From: Humulus lupulus
Taxonomy: Eukaryota; Streptophyta; Magnoliopsida; Rosales; Cannabaceae
Assembly: GCF_963169125.1 (NCBI RefSeq)
Contig: NC_084802.1
Coordinates: forward strand, 39,764,607 to 39,828,606
DNA: 64,000 bases
Direction: 5' to 3'
Shown: one piece after another, positions 34,482 through 46,940 of the stretch
Layout: every line of letters begins with the position of its first letter
How positions within the stretch are numbered: position 1 is the first letter of the stretch
Notes under the pieces: model-generated
What the model was told of the DNA's origin: nothing
The model's input: only the letters and a program-made list of their open reading frames with translations
Databases searched by the model: none
Position numbers and translations under genes: made by a program

Positions 34482-35316
34482 TGTTGGAAAAACAATAAGA
34501 GTACGTAGGGAAATAGGCGTGGTGGGCCCATTGTATACAACAATAAATTTTTCCACCTCTCATATAAACAATTTATATGATCATGAAAACATCCAGACAG
34601 AAACATTAACATACAATATTATTAATCATGCAACATATATATAAATATACAATATATTTATATATATATATCATATAAACATATACATAAATATTCAAGA
34701 ACATGATTATTTACCTCTTGAAGCCTATCAAATGTCCTTGAGTATTTTCATAAATTTATCGATCTTCCTATCCAACGCTTTAAGTACTCAAACCACGATC
34801 TTCCATAGTGTTCTCTACACCTCAAGCTATATGTGGGCACATACTCAACACTTGAGAACTTAGATTATGGTCTGAGAAGGTTAGAATAAAGAAGAAGAAG
34901 ACAATCTTTTGTCTGACAAAAATTCTGAAAACTATTCATAATTCTTTCTGACTTGTGTATGACTCCTTGTAAATTATGTTATTTTTTTCTTCTTATTATT
35001 CTATATCATATATATAGAGATTATTATATTGCCTTATTATTGCTAATAATAATAGTAATATAATAATAATACTATCATAATGATGATAGGAATTGATTTA
35101 GGTAAATATCTAAATTACCAAATTTAAAAATATCTATTTTCAAATTATTAATTAATTACATAAATAAAATAAAAACAACACTGATACAATATCAGTGTAG
35201 TGCTACACGCATGGCATGGATTGTGTCATGTGTGAATTGCTATTTCCCTTTTAAGGGATATTGCATTTTTCTTTTATTTATTTATTTAACTAAAATCAAT
35301 CTTCCACAAAATAATG

Positions 35317-36405
35317 TGTTGACCGCGTTTTTGTCCAACGACGTGAGAACGTCAAAAACGATAAAACCTTCAAGAGAATTTAAACGACACAGACGGTTTT
35401 GAACAGGAAGTAAATAACACATCAATTTTTATAGTAGTTCAGCCCCAATATGTTGGTAATAGCCTAATCCACTTAGAGTTGTGATTATAGATCTGTACTC
35501 AAGATCAGATGAACTGAGCCAACTGAGTTTCTTCAGTACAGATTACAAAAATACAAGAATTTTTGTAGATACAAACACTTTCTCTCTCTAGAAAACTCAG
35601 ACCCAAAATTTCCCAAAAGTCTAAAAAGAAGAAGCAGACCCCCTTCTGATCTCATAAGCCATGTATTTATAGGCTTAGGATCATACATCTGATATCCCCT
35701 AGAATCGGGATATTTTATTATTCTTATTATATTTAAATTACAAAAATATTCAAAATATAACAGAACACCAAATTTGTGGGAAAAAATGAGATATTCCTGC
35801 GTGTGCCAAGACTGGTTCTTGTTGAAGCCGTTTCTGGGAATCTTGACTTAGTCCTCCTCTATCTGGTCGACACATATCTCCTACTGACCATTCATGCAAG
35901 TGCTGGTCGGACACATGCATGCTGGACATATGCAAGTGCTGGTAGGACATGCACTTGCTGGTAGGACATGCGCATGGTGGTAGGACATGCACTCCTCTCC
36001 TCTAACATGGCACGTTCTCTGGCATGCTATGTTTCTCGTCTAACATAGCAATCTCCTCTTGCATGCCATGTCTCTCGTCTAACATGGCACTCTCATCTAG
36101 CATTCCATGTCTCTCGTCTAACATGGCACTCTCCTCTAGCATGCCAGTGCTGGTAGGACATGTGCATGCTGGTAGGAAAATGTCACTCCTGGGCAGCAAT
36201 GTCATGACTGGTCGGACAAGGTCATGACTGGTCGGACAAGGTCATGCCTGGTCGGTCATGACACTTCTCAAGCCAGTCAAAATTTTATCACAACCCTGAG
36301 GAGTCAATGTATTTATTGACTATTTAATGTGTCTTTTACAGACCATGTACTTCCACTTGTCACCTCTATTGCCACGTCATCGATCTCCACTTTTTGGGGA
36401 TAACA
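35317..36405. mobile_element. Element F: LTR-like insertion inside D, TSD TAATG
   Basis: A 1,089-bp segment with TG...CA ends (TGTTGACCGCG to GGGGATAACA), flanked by a perfect 5-bp duplication TAATG (35312-35316 and 36406-36410). E's LTR is continuous across this position. No coding sequence, PBS or second LTR is visible, so it is a solo LTR or short LTR-type element. The left third contains TTCAGCCCCAATATGTTGG and CTAATCCACTTAGAG. The right third is a minisatellite. Confidence 0.9.
35880..36260. repeat. Compound minisatellite within F
   Basis: Two interleaved unit types. About seven copies of GCTGGTAGGACATGC/GCTGGTCGGACA (35908-35990 and 36146-36240). About four copies of a roughly 36-bp unit with TCTCGTCTAACATGGCACTC and CTCTAGCATGCCATG (36000-36145). 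A three-fold GGTCATGACTGGTCGGACAA run lies at about 36200-36255. Minus-strand open frames here (36002-36205, repeated MLDERHGM) reflect the repeat and not a gene. Confidence 0.85.
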
Positions 36406-36410
36406 TAATG

Positions 36411-37793
36411 TATTTATCTTTTTAAGGAAAAGATGACAACCATATTTCAAATTTTAAATTTTAAATTCAAAATTCAAAATCATTATCTTTTAAAATTCAA
36501 TAAATCAAAACTATTTTTGACTTACCAATTTTATTTTCTCCCACTCAAATAAAATAATTAATTTAAAAAATTTATTTATTTATATATATATATATGAATT
36601 TCGAAGTTATATATTTAAATTAATAAACATATTTTTGAAAATTTAATAATTAGTTCCAAATTAATTATTTAACCTCAATTATCATATAATTGTATACTTG
36701 ACCCGAAGAATAAAATTCTTCTCAAATTTCTAAATTAAAGTTTTACCCTTGTATCAACTCTTACCTTGATATGATGTTGATAGAGCTACCCTGGAGACTA
36801 TGGACCTATAATATCAAGCTCCAATAAATATTAGATTATTAATCAAAGCTCTTTGATTAAATAATCATATTTATTAATCTCACGATTACTCCACTATAAA
36901 TATGAGATTGAACTCTTGATAATTATAGACATATATTTATTGAGTACTTTATTAAAGAATAAAGTGTCCATTGATATAATCATTACATACAACATTAATC
37001 ATATATTAATGGATCATAATTAAAAGGGAATAAAATTACCATTTTACCCTTTTAGTTATATCTTGTTCCTAGAGTACCATTGACTTTACTAATGAAGGTT
37101 GTTTCACAACAAGTTTGTGATGTGACCGCTCATAACATTTTCAATTCCAAAAGTCAATCCAATAGGGAACCATTATTCAATCTACAAGAAGGTATAGATT
37201 CCATATTTTTTAAACTACGTCCCCAACCATATATATCATTGAGTCCCCAAAACAATTGTTCTTAGCCTGATCATTCTGACAAACCTTAATGCATGAATCA
37301 AAGGATCATATGGCATATATAGGAGTTCATAGCATCTCAGGATTAAGATCATTGTGTATATGATCATCGTTTGATGTGTTTGATTAATACTATGAAACGA
37401 TGTTTAAACAAGTATTAACAAATCACATCTGGTCCAGTTCTATATATCACTATATATAAAGTACATTCACTAAAGTGTCCTACTACACTAGTGACCCGGA
37501 TCTAGGTCACATGTATTCATAATACTAGCAAACCGTACTAGCAGTAATTAATCTAAAGATTCCATAACTTTATTTTACTACAAACTGTTTCAAGTTTATT
37601 ATCTTAATCTCGATCCTCTTATACCAATATGAGATTAAGACCACATAGATAAACTTTGGAATTTTATGATATTTACTTAATATTATCAACATAATATCAC
37701 ATATAGTCTATATATATAATAATTCAATTCAATTATTTATTTTATTTAAAACATTTTTCAACTACAATTGCTTTAAGGGCACTATTCCCAACA
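36411..37793. other. Remainder of copia LTR D without genes
   Basis: AT-rich LTR sequence colinear in reverse with 55609-56990. No ORF of interest. Confidence 0.7.
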
Positions 37794-38110
37794 ATCTCCC
37801 TCTTGCCCTAAAGAAAATTGAGGCATTTATTTTAAAATGTCAATCACATTCTCCTGACCTAATTTTTCTAACAAAGTCTTTGTAACAGTTTTGTATGAAA
37901 CAGTTTTGAAGTCATCTTCAAGATCATTACATCAATTATGTAAAATTGTCTTGAATTAAATGATACTTCATTTCATATGCTTTACCCTCTCATGATTTTT
38001 AGATCTTCTAGAATAGTTGTATATCCCTTGCTTTCGCAATTAGATACTAGTTGTTTATTCTAGTCTGAAGACCTTTTCATAATGACAGTGACATAGTATG
38101 TCAATGAATT
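37794..38110 (-). pseudogene. Element D interior: copia polypeptide 3' end (RNase H tail)
   Basis: Read on the minus strand, it matches the last 300 bases of element E's interior: RNase H tail with NHERVKHMK, then QENVID and MPQFSLGQEGD before the LTR. The PPT (AGAGGGAGAT) sits at 37794-37805. Broken by frameshifts. The fragment ends abruptly at about 38110 against plus-strand gypsy gag, so D has lost most of its interior. Confidence 0.75.
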
Positions 38111-40127
38111 TTTTGGGTTGGCCAAATTCTCTTTTGATTCGGTACAAACCGATGCTGCCGAGAAGGAGTGATTCATTTGAGGATTGGACTCTGGGGTGGC
38201 CCAAGGCGTCAGGATCGCGCCAGTACATGAGATTTCTACCTAGGCCTAGGCGATAGGGAGGGCCCTTGCTATCGAGGATGCAAAGGGTGAGATATGGAGT
38301 GAGAGTGTTGTAGGGAACGAAGCTCAGACAATTGAACCTCCATTTGCAGGGTCTAGTAGGGGCGGAGGTCCTAGTGACCAGAAAAGAAAGACCCCTAACA
38401 GTTCTAGTACTCTTGGTCTGACAAGAGGGGTCTTGGTACTCAAGGTGGCCGTCAGGGCAGCAGCGAGGCCTGGAGAGGTTATCCAGTATGCGTCAAGTGT
38501 AGGAGACACCATCTGGGAGAATGCAGAGCAAAGGCTTGTTTCCTATGTGGAATAGTTGGAAACTTCAAGAAGGATTGCTCGAGATCGAAAAAGGAAGAAC
38601 CAAAGAGTGTGGATAGGTTGACTCCAGCTCGAGTGTCCGCTTTGTTGCTGTCAGAGGCTGTGGCTAGTCCCTCAGTTGTAAGAGATCGACCTTTTAGTTC
38701 TCAATCTTTTATATTGTGTTGATTGATTCTGGTACTGCGTATCTCTTAGTGGAGGCATAGATATATTGTGCATATTATGTGATTATTATGTTATGGGACT
38801 TAGGATTGTAGTGCCTATCGAGGGGAAATTGGTAATTTCCAGGAGAAGTGTCAGAATATTACTAGTAGACAGGTAGCAGAAAAAATTGACTGAGCTGGTT
38901 ATAAGAGACTTTGATATGAATCTGAGTATAGATTTGTTTGTTAGGCAAGGGACAACCATGGACTTTTGAGTTAAAAGGAAATGACCCATTTGCGTTCACG
39001 AGACTCCTAGCTATTGTGGTGGATACCACCAGGGTTATACCAGTTAGACCAGAGGGAAACTAGATTGGCCAGTGAGGTTTCATAAGGGTTTCTCGAGGAT
39101 TTGCTGGGATTGTTGTCGCATCTAGGGATTGAGTGTGCTATGGGGTTAATGCAGGGATAGAACTGGTATCCGATACATCATATAGAATGGCACCAGGTGA
39201 GTGGAAATAATTAGAGGATTACTCAAAGAAGTTACTCGACTTGGGGATTGGTTAGATAGAGCTTCTCACCATGGGATATGTCAACACCATTTCTTAAGGA
39301 GAAGGACAAGTCTGTGAGAACGTGTACCATATATGGATAGCTAGATAAAGTAATTGTCAAGAATAGGTATCCATTGACAAGGGTGGATGATTCATTTGTA
39401 TGTTTGCAAGGGAAGACAGTGCTCTTTGGAATTGACCCTTGGTTTGGTTATTACTAGTTAAGGATCAAGGAAAGAGACATTTCAACAATTTCCTCTTGCA
39501 CCAAGTATGGTGTGATGGATTTTCAGTGAAGGCTCTTGAACCGACCAATGCTCCAGCAACCCGTGTAAATCCAACAAATATAGAGTATAAGGATGATTTG
39601 GATAAGTCATATTTGGATCGATTGGGAATGTTTTTGACTAGTTTCAGTTAGAAACAAAAACAAGTAACATTTTCATTGATATTCTAGAGGCTGAGGAAGT
39701 GGGGATCACATGTAAGGTTCTGTAAAGGATGAGTTCTAATTTCTCCAGATGATGTTCAAGGTCACATTATGGGAAATGATGGGATCGTGCATGATTTAGT
39801 TAAGATTGAAGTAATAAGGAATTTTCCAAAGGAATAATATAGAGGTTAGAATTACTGTGGGACTGGCGAAACACATTGGCCTTTATGTGATGCATCTTTG
39901 AGGACTGCCATACCCTTGATTGAAGTAGCGTAAGGACCTAAAGTTTGTCTGAATGGATAGTTGTATACCCGATTTTCAAAAGTTGAAATAAAGGTTGATT
40001 ATCACGCCATTGTATCAGTATAAGCATGTAGTGGACTGACATTTAATGACGCTACGGTGGATACTGTCCTTGTTGTTTAAAAACAAGGAGTTCATAGTGT
40101 GGCGCGTTAGGGGCTAGGGTGTGCCCG
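38111..40127 (+). pseudogene. Element M: degenerate Tekay-like gag-pol (gag to RNase H start)
   Basis: Plus-strand gypsy sequence beginning within gag (GWPNSLLIRYKP region, equivalent to G at about 52007). It continues through the zinc knuckle KACFLCGIVGNFKKDC (His ligand changed to Asn), a protease region, RT pieces (KNRYPLTRVDDSF at about 39361; NRPMLQQ region at 39540) and the start of RNase H near 40060-40127. Dozens of stops and frameshifts; much more decayed than B. Interrupted at 40127 by the hAT element and resumed at 45618. It may be the body of element C. Confidence 0.8.
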
Positions 40128-41020
40128 CAGGGGCGGACCCAGCTAAGGACTAGCTAGGGCCTAGGCACCAGGTGAAAAGAAAAATTACATATATAAGTGT
40201 TTGAATTTTTTTGTAAAAAATAATAAACATACTATTGTGACCCCGTTGATTTGAACCTAGGTCCCTTAAAGAGAGTGAGAGTCACCTTTGCCATCCTACC
40301 AATTTCTTTCTTTGAAATAAGTAATTATAGCTAATATTTAATTACATATAAACATGTTCCCAGCACTAAAATAAAAAGAATTACAAAGTCCCACATTGTT
40401 TTTGGAGTTAAAGTTTATCTATTTTTCATCTATATAATCACCAAATTTGGTTTTAGCTTATCAAAAACACTTCTTTGAAACTTTTATAGATTTTAAGAAG
40501 TGTAGTTTTTATTTATTTTTAGTTAATTTTAAATTATTATAATGATCTAAAAAAATTATAGTAGAAGAATTATTGGGATTCACTCATCACTTGAAGAAGA
40601 GACATCTCTTCAGGTATGTATGTGTAATTATATAAAAATAAAATTGTTTTTCTATATTTATTTGATATTTTTATCAATATAAATGTATATTTATAAATAC
40701 AAATTATGTAGGAAGTTTATGGTATTGTGTGATTATTCATAAAAAAGTTTGTCCTATAATTATTTGTTATTTTCATCAATATAAATGTGTAATTTATAAA
40801 TATGAATTATGTAAAAAATTTGTTCTATATTTACTTGATAATTTTATTGATATAACTGTGTAATTACATGTATGCATAAGAATACAAATTATATATAAAA
40901 ATTTGTGCTATATTTATTTGATATTTTTAATTAATATAATTGTGTGTAATTGCATATATAGCATGCATATGAATACAAATTATATAAATTTGATATTTTA
41001 TTGTTATATTTGACACAGAT

Positions 41021-44000
41021 ATGGAAAAATATTATGAAAGAGCTTCAAATGTGTCACATTTTCCTGAGGTGGAGGTTGACAATTCAAAAAGAAATTGTAC
41101 TTCAAGTTCAATTGAGATGACTAATCTTCCTACCGATCCTGGGTTGCGACCACCAATTTCCAATTACCGCACAAATATTCAAGATGAAATTCGTAGACAT
41201 TATCTACAACATGGGCCTTGTCAACCAAGAAGTCATGAATTTCCTAGGAAATTCTATGGAGCAAAGGAACGTCGATTCAACATTGCATGGTTTGATCAAT
41301 TTTCTACTTGGTTGGAATTTAGCATGAGTAATAATTATGCATTTGTCTGTGTTGCTATCTTTTTAAATCAAGCATTGGAAAACAAGCTGGTGGCAACACA
41401 TTTTTTAGTAAGGGTTTTTCAAATTGGAAGAAAATTAGCCTACTCGAAGCCCATGTCGGAAATCACAATAGTAATCATTACAAGTGTTACAAAAAATTGT
41501 GAAGCTTTAGTGGATGGAAAACAACAAATTGAACACATTTTTTTAAAGAAGAACATCAAAGATCGAATAAGTTACCGTGTTTGATAAATTTCTTCGGTTG
41601 ATTGTATTCGCTTTCTTGTATGACAAGGTCTTGCATTTCATGGTCATGATGAGTCCCAATAGTCTAATAATCAGGGTAACTTTCTCGAACTTCTAACGTT
41701 TCTTGCTGGTCATAATGAGGAAGTTAGAGCTGTTGCTTTAAAAAATGCTCATGAGAATCTTAAACTGACTTCACCAAAGATTCAGAAGGACATTGTAAAC
41801 GCTTGTGCTATGGAAACAATTAATGTTATTATGTAATGACCCACTAATCTAGACTTTTGGACCATTAACGAAACTATACATACAATCCTTAATAGAACTT
41901 ACATTTACGAAAATACCATAATTTTATTAAGTAACTTGTAAAAATAAGAGTTACTTACAAAATAAATACCAAGAAGGATATGAGATCCCATTGTCTTTAA
42001 AAACAAAACATGAATTAAAATAAAAAGACATTACATAAATAGTGCGAAAAATACATGTAAAAGACATAAAACGAAACTACATCCTCGAATCGAATAACGC
42101 TCGGCTCCTTGACTCTATTCACCATCGATACACATTCTCTAAGCGTCCACGAATCTTACCGCCTCTTAGGCTATTTTCCTGCACATAAAACAAAAAGGAA
42201 TGAGCCTAATGCCCAGCAAGGAAAATCTAACACATAGTCATAAACATAATTTCATAATAAGCATAAAGACATATCATATCACTTATTATAATGGCCATTA
42301 TTACTTGGGGTCCCATAGACTAAACAAGTCATATGCCCATGGGATTAATGGGGTCCTACTAGCTAAGTAGGTCATATGCCCATAACCCATTTGGGGTCTT
42401 GTTAGTCATATGGGTCATATGCCCAAGCCTACAAACATACACATATACATATCATAACACATTTGATAACATAAAACATAAGATAACATAAACATATAAC
42501 ATATTGATTCTAGCCTATTTTCCTTACCAAAATTACCGGGATATGAGGACAGAATAGGGACTTTGGAACACTCCTAAAAACCATTTGTGAAAGGGTGAAT
42601 CTATTGATATTGAAGAAAAAGGGATGAAAGAGATGAAGGAACTATACATATTAAAACATACTTACCAAAAACCTTGTGCTTAAGAACATGGATTTCCTAA
42701 CCAAGAATAGGAATAAGGTTAGAAGGTTGAGTAGAAGACTATGAGAACTTTAAAGAAAATAAAATAATACCAATGAACTAGAGTGTGGAAATGCCTTGAA
42801 CACTTGTAAGACCAATCTAAACCTTGAACCGAAATGCTATAAGACCTTACTTCCCAAGTGTTTGGTAAGCTTATAGTGATCAAGCTTATAATCCCCAACC
42901 CAAGTGTTTACACTCTCACAATAACCTAGCAACTTGCAGCCTCTGAACTTAGCTTGATGAATGAATGAAAAATGCTTGGTGCTAGGTCCTATTTATAGAG
43001 TTCTAGGAATAAAAATCTTCTTTTTGGCTTTGAATAAAAAAAAAAAAAATTAATTGAAAATATTTGAATATCCTTCAGCCAAAGGCTTAGGAATTTGTCA
43101 AAATTTTCAGAGAGATTTAAGGATTCAAAGCTTGATTTTAAAATAATAAAAACAAATAGAATCCTAACTTCTAACTCCCTAAATCTCGTAACTCTAAACT
43201 CCCCTTCAGTAAAATCAATATATCTAGAGTTGTAGAATTCAGATTTGGACTCTCTTTATATCGTTAGAAAGCTCATTAAATTATCTACAACTTTTAAGAA
43301 ACACTATTTTTCGAAATTCCTAATATAACTGGGTCAAAAACAGGTCGGAAGTTACAGTACCCTAAAGTTACGAAAAATCTATTTAATTATCTAAATATCA
43401 ACCTAATCCACAAATAAATAAAATTGTGATAAATGTCATGCTCCTATCAGATTTTGGTGAAGACTAAGTCTTATATTTCTCTTATTTTATCATTAAAATA
43501 ATAATTTCTTAATAATCATACATATGATAAGTGTTACTATCTTATTGGGTCTATCTAAACCTTATAATATAATAAATATTATTCTTAATATTAGCTATAT
43601 AATCAAACCTTAGGTTAAAATTAATATTCTTAAACTATAGGTTAAACTTAGAAAGTCTATAAGTACTGCTATGAGTGTCCAAATAATTCCCGGTCTGAAC
43701 CAAAAATCCATAGTAACAAAGATAATATTATACATACTATAATACTACTAAATAATTAGCTAAGTAAAGTTCTTGGACTCTACATATTATTAGAGATATG
43801 GTAGATGTTGTTTTTTCTATTTTAGTTGATGAATCTCGTGATGTATCCATAAAGGAATAAATGGTCGTAATTTTTCGTTATGTGGACAAGATAGGGTGTG
43901 TGATTGAGCGATTCATTGGTATTGAACATGTTCTTATTACAACTGCGATCTCACTTAAGATAGCAATTGATAAGTTGTTTTCAAAGCATGGGTTAAGCAT

Positions 44001-45412
44001 ATCCGAATTAAGAGGTCAAGGGTATGATGGAGCTAGTAACATTAGTGGAGAGTTTAATGGTTTGAAAAGTATTATCACGAAGGAGAATGGATGTGCTTTT
44101 TTTGTCCATTGTTTTGCTCATCAACTACAATTAGTACTCTTGGGTGTGGCAAAGAAACATGATTTAATAGGTATATTTTTTATTCATGCTCTACTAATAC
44201 TTGTTTCATAAATAATTTATATATATATATATAATGATTTATATTTTTATGAAAAAATAGGTACTTTTCTCACCGTAGTGTGTAATGTGGTGAATGTTGT
44301 TGGAGCCTCATCTAAGTGTTGTGACATTCTTCAGGAAAAACAAGCTCTCAAAGTCATCGAAGCCTTAAAAGGTGGAGAACTTTTGAGTGGAAGAGGCCAA
44401 AATCAAGAAAGTGGAATTAAGCATCCATGTGATACATGTTGGGGATCACACTTTGGTACTTTGGTAAGCTTTACTATCATGTTTTTGTCTATTATTGATG
44501 AAATTAAAAATGATAGATTGAATAGTGAGCGACAATATGAAGCATCTATTATGTTACAAATGGTGCAAACATATGATTTTTTCTTTAGCTTGCATTTGGT
44601 GAAGAATATTCTTGGGATCACAAATGAGTTGTCCCAAGTCTTACAAAAAGGTGACCAAGATATCGTGAATGCAATGGATTTAGTCAAAATATGCAAGAAA
44701 CAACTACAAATGATGAGAGAGACAATGGATGGGATTCTTTAGTAGAAGAAGTTTCTAATTTTTGTATGAAATTTAATATTGATGTTCTTGATATGAATCA
44801 TATGTATTGTCCTCAAGGGAAATCATGGCGCAAGGCTCCAAAGCTTACAAATTTTCACTACTTTCGTGTTGATTTTTTCAATAAAGTGATAGATTTACAA
44901 CTACAAGAGCTAAATAGTCGTTTTAATAAGGCTAATAATGAGTTGCTACTTTGTTTAGCGTGTTTGTCTCTAGCTAATTCATTTTTTGCTTTTGACAAGG
45001 GAAAGTTAATTCCTCTTGCTTAGCTTTATCCATGTAATTTTTCTACAATGGATTTAAAGGTATTAGAATATCAACTTCAAACCTATGTTGATGATATGCG
45101 TTCTCATGTCAAGTTTTCAGCTTTGAAAGGGATGGTTGTTCCTTCTAGGAAACTAGTTGAGACATAAAAGGATAAGGTATATTCATTGGTTTATTTGCTT
45201 ATTAAATTGGCATTAATGCTTCCAGTTGCAACAACTTCGGTGGAAAGAGCATTCTCTGCAATGAACATTGTGAAGAATCAAATGCGCAATGAGATCAATG
45301 GTTGAATGATAGCCTCACTGTGTATCTTGAGAATGATGTATTAAATGCTATTGATAATGAGCCTATCATCCATCGTTTTCAAAACATGAAATCCCGTCGA
45401 GGACAACTTTAA
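41021..45412 (+). pseudogene. hAT-family transposase (TTF zinc finger, DUF4371-like, hAT dimerisation domain), broken
   Basis: Pieces in order: N-terminus with TTF-like region (RRHYLQHGPCQPRSHEFPRK, ERRFNIAWFDQFSTWLEFSM; 41021-41584), then GNFLELLTFLAGHNEEVRAV and KLTSPKIQKDIVNACAMETI (41672-41831). After solo LTR L comes ILVDESRDVSIKE and LRGQGYDGASNISGEFNG (43785-44170). A probable intron spans 44171-44260. Then VIEALKGGELLSGRGQNQES (44261-44742), and 44700-45412 with the C-terminal dimerisation motif LALMLPVATTSVERAFSAMN. Breaks: stop at 41582, stop at 43858, an apparent 2-nt GA insertion in a GAGAGAGA run near 44722, and stops at 45020 and 45165. Introns and exact joins are inferred. Not functional. 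Confidence 0.85.
41832..43784. mobile_element. Element L: solo LTR, 1,953 bp, TSD TATTA
   Basis: TGTA...TACA ends (TGTAATGACCC to GGACTCTACA) and a perfect 5-bp duplication TATTA at 41827-41831 and 43785-43789. Dropping the LTR and one TATTA rejoins the transposase frame exactly (ETINVI followed by IRDMVDVVFS). No PBS, PPT or coding sequence. It contains three copies of GTCATATGCCCA at 42328-42425. On the minus strand it has a partial version of the shared Tekay LTR block (TTGCTGGGCATTAGGCTCAT, then TGCAGG). So it is probably a gypsy LTR lying in minus orientation. Confidence 0.9.
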
Positions 45413-45617
45413 ATATACGAGCTGGAAATTTGATTTATTATGCTAAAATTTTATGACAATGTGTACTATTTTTAATTATTGCTTGAGATTTCTTGATAGT
45501 CGTTACTCGTAAAAAGGAATCTCCAAAATTTTAATTAATTTTTTAGCATATTATAATATTTGTGTCGAAAAAAAAATTTGTGCCCCCCTTTAACCAATTC
45601 CTGGGTCCGCCATTCTG

Positions 45618-45728
45618 TATCCGTGTGTAGATTGGAAAGGTGATTGTTCATGCTTCACAGTGGTTAAAGGAATAAGAACATAGATGTTTTACACGAGACT
45701 TTGAGTTGACATTAATGCCAGATAGCTG
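45618..45728 (+). pseudogene. Element M continued: RNase H fragment
   Basis: GKVIVHASQWLKE at about 45636-45675 matches the family motif (G/E)KVIAYxxRQLxEYE seen intact in B ([16 protein letters not shown]). It continues the frame lost at the hAT left end. It is cut at about 45728 by element I. Confidence 0.75.
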
Positions 45729-46940
45729 CTGTTAGGGTGAGCCTTAAATAATTTGCGTAATAAACGACAATAAAATAATACAAATTAACTAATTGTTACA
45801 CAAATATCTTGTCTTCAACTAATTCTAAGGATTCTTTGCATACCATCGAGCATCTCTGGTTGTAACCAGCGACCAACTTAATCAACAGCTACCCCACTAT
45901 GCTTGTAGACCTAATCAGTATGAGAAGAAAAATACTTCTATATGGTCGAGAGTCGACAAGGTATTCACTGAGTATGCTACCATGTGCCTGCCACATGTCA
46001 TATTCTTGTACCACGTCATCATGCTAATTTTTAGGGAAACATTTGACCCTAGGTTTATTATGATACGATCAACATTAAATAAATTTATCCGACCAACAAT
46101 GTCTAACTTGTCACTTCAGTTGTACTTTTATATCCTTGAAAAAGTAAATAGTCATGATTTTACGGTTTCCAAGAGAAAAACTGACGGCATCACACTTCCC
46201 TATGCTTTGAACATCCCCTTTTTTATCATGGCTTTTCACTTACCCCACTCAAGTATATATAGCCCTTCACTTCCTTTTTCACTTTCACCTTAGCTTTCTC
46301 TCTCTTCAAGAACTCTCTAGTTTTCTAAGTAAAACTCAGCCCATCCCAGATCAATCTGAGGCGGTCCAAGTAATTTTTGAGCAATTTCTTCATCATTCTT
46401 TAGTTCAAGTAAGTTTTCGCAGTACTTTCCTCTGTTTTTGAGCAATTTTTTCACATGACTGCCATGATCTATGAAATTGTAACTATTGTTGGAATCTAGA
46501 ATAGTGTTCTTGAGAACTTTGATACTTTTTGTTAATTATTATGTGTAATTATGGGGTTTAAATGCAGTTTAGGTAGGGTTTAGGCATGTAAAGACATAAG
46601 GTAGGCTTTAATATGATATCGTAAGTGGTTTTAGGCCCAAAATCGAATTTTTAATTCGAGTTTTAGGTTTTGGAAAAATTTGGGTTTCTCTTGCCTGTAA
46701 CGAAGACGAAAAGTTTTATTGAAAAAACTTTTCATTTTTGCTTTTTGATCTGTTACATTCATTGCTCGTATATTATAATCTCTTTGTTGTTAAATACTGT
46801 TGGTCAACAAAAGACTGAATTCTTTTCCACGAGTAGTATTTATTTTATTCATTCTATTGGTTGTAGATTCTCACTTCCCCTTCTTCTTCTCAGATATTCA
46901 TGCACGCTTATTGAGGAAGTGAGAGGCCAATAGACAATGA
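45729..46940 (+). mobile_element. Element I: probable LTR and leader of a Tat-like gypsy remnant
   Basis: Sequence from TGTTAGGGTGAGCC on has no coding content until about 46950. It includes a promoter-like CACTCAAGTATATATAGCCC (TATA at 46254) followed by CTCTCTCTTCAAGAACTCTC, an arrangement typical of an LTR promoter and transcript start. The LTR's right edge is not clear. The assignment rests on the Transposase_28-like coding sequence that follows. Confidence 0.5.

Larger units (their letters stand above)
34482..37793 (-). mobile_element. Element D: Ty1/copia LTR (minus strand), enlarged by insertion F
   Basis: Bounded by TGTTGGAAAAACAATAAG and its far end CACTATTCCCAACA. It matches element E's 5' LTR (55609-57852) in reverse through landmarks such as TTGATAATATTAAGTAAATA, AACAATTGTT and GATGATCATATACAC. 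Length 3,312 bp falls to about 2,218 bp when F and one target copy are removed, close to E's 2,244 bp. An adjacent interior fragment confirms orientation. Confidence 0.9.
40128..45617 (+). mobile_element. hAT transposon inserted in gypsy element M
   Basis: The left terminus CAGGGGCGGACCCAG (40128) pairs with the right terminus CTGGGTCCGCCATTCTG (ending 45617). A hAT transposase with TTF-type N-terminus fills the interior. The flanking 8-mers TGTGCCCG and TATCCGTG match at only 4 of 8 positions, so the expected target duplication is decayed or missing. The gypsy RNase H sequence resumes on the far side, confirming insertion. Removing solo LTR L leaves an about 3.5-kb element. 40145-41020 is AT-rich with no gene. 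Confidence 0.9.

Noticed and set aside
40250..40310. tRNA-like stretch (GATTTGAACCTAGGTCCC) near the hAT left end
   Set aside because: Only a T-arm-like piece in reverse orientation; no cloverleaf can be built, and it lies in hAT subterminal DNA.
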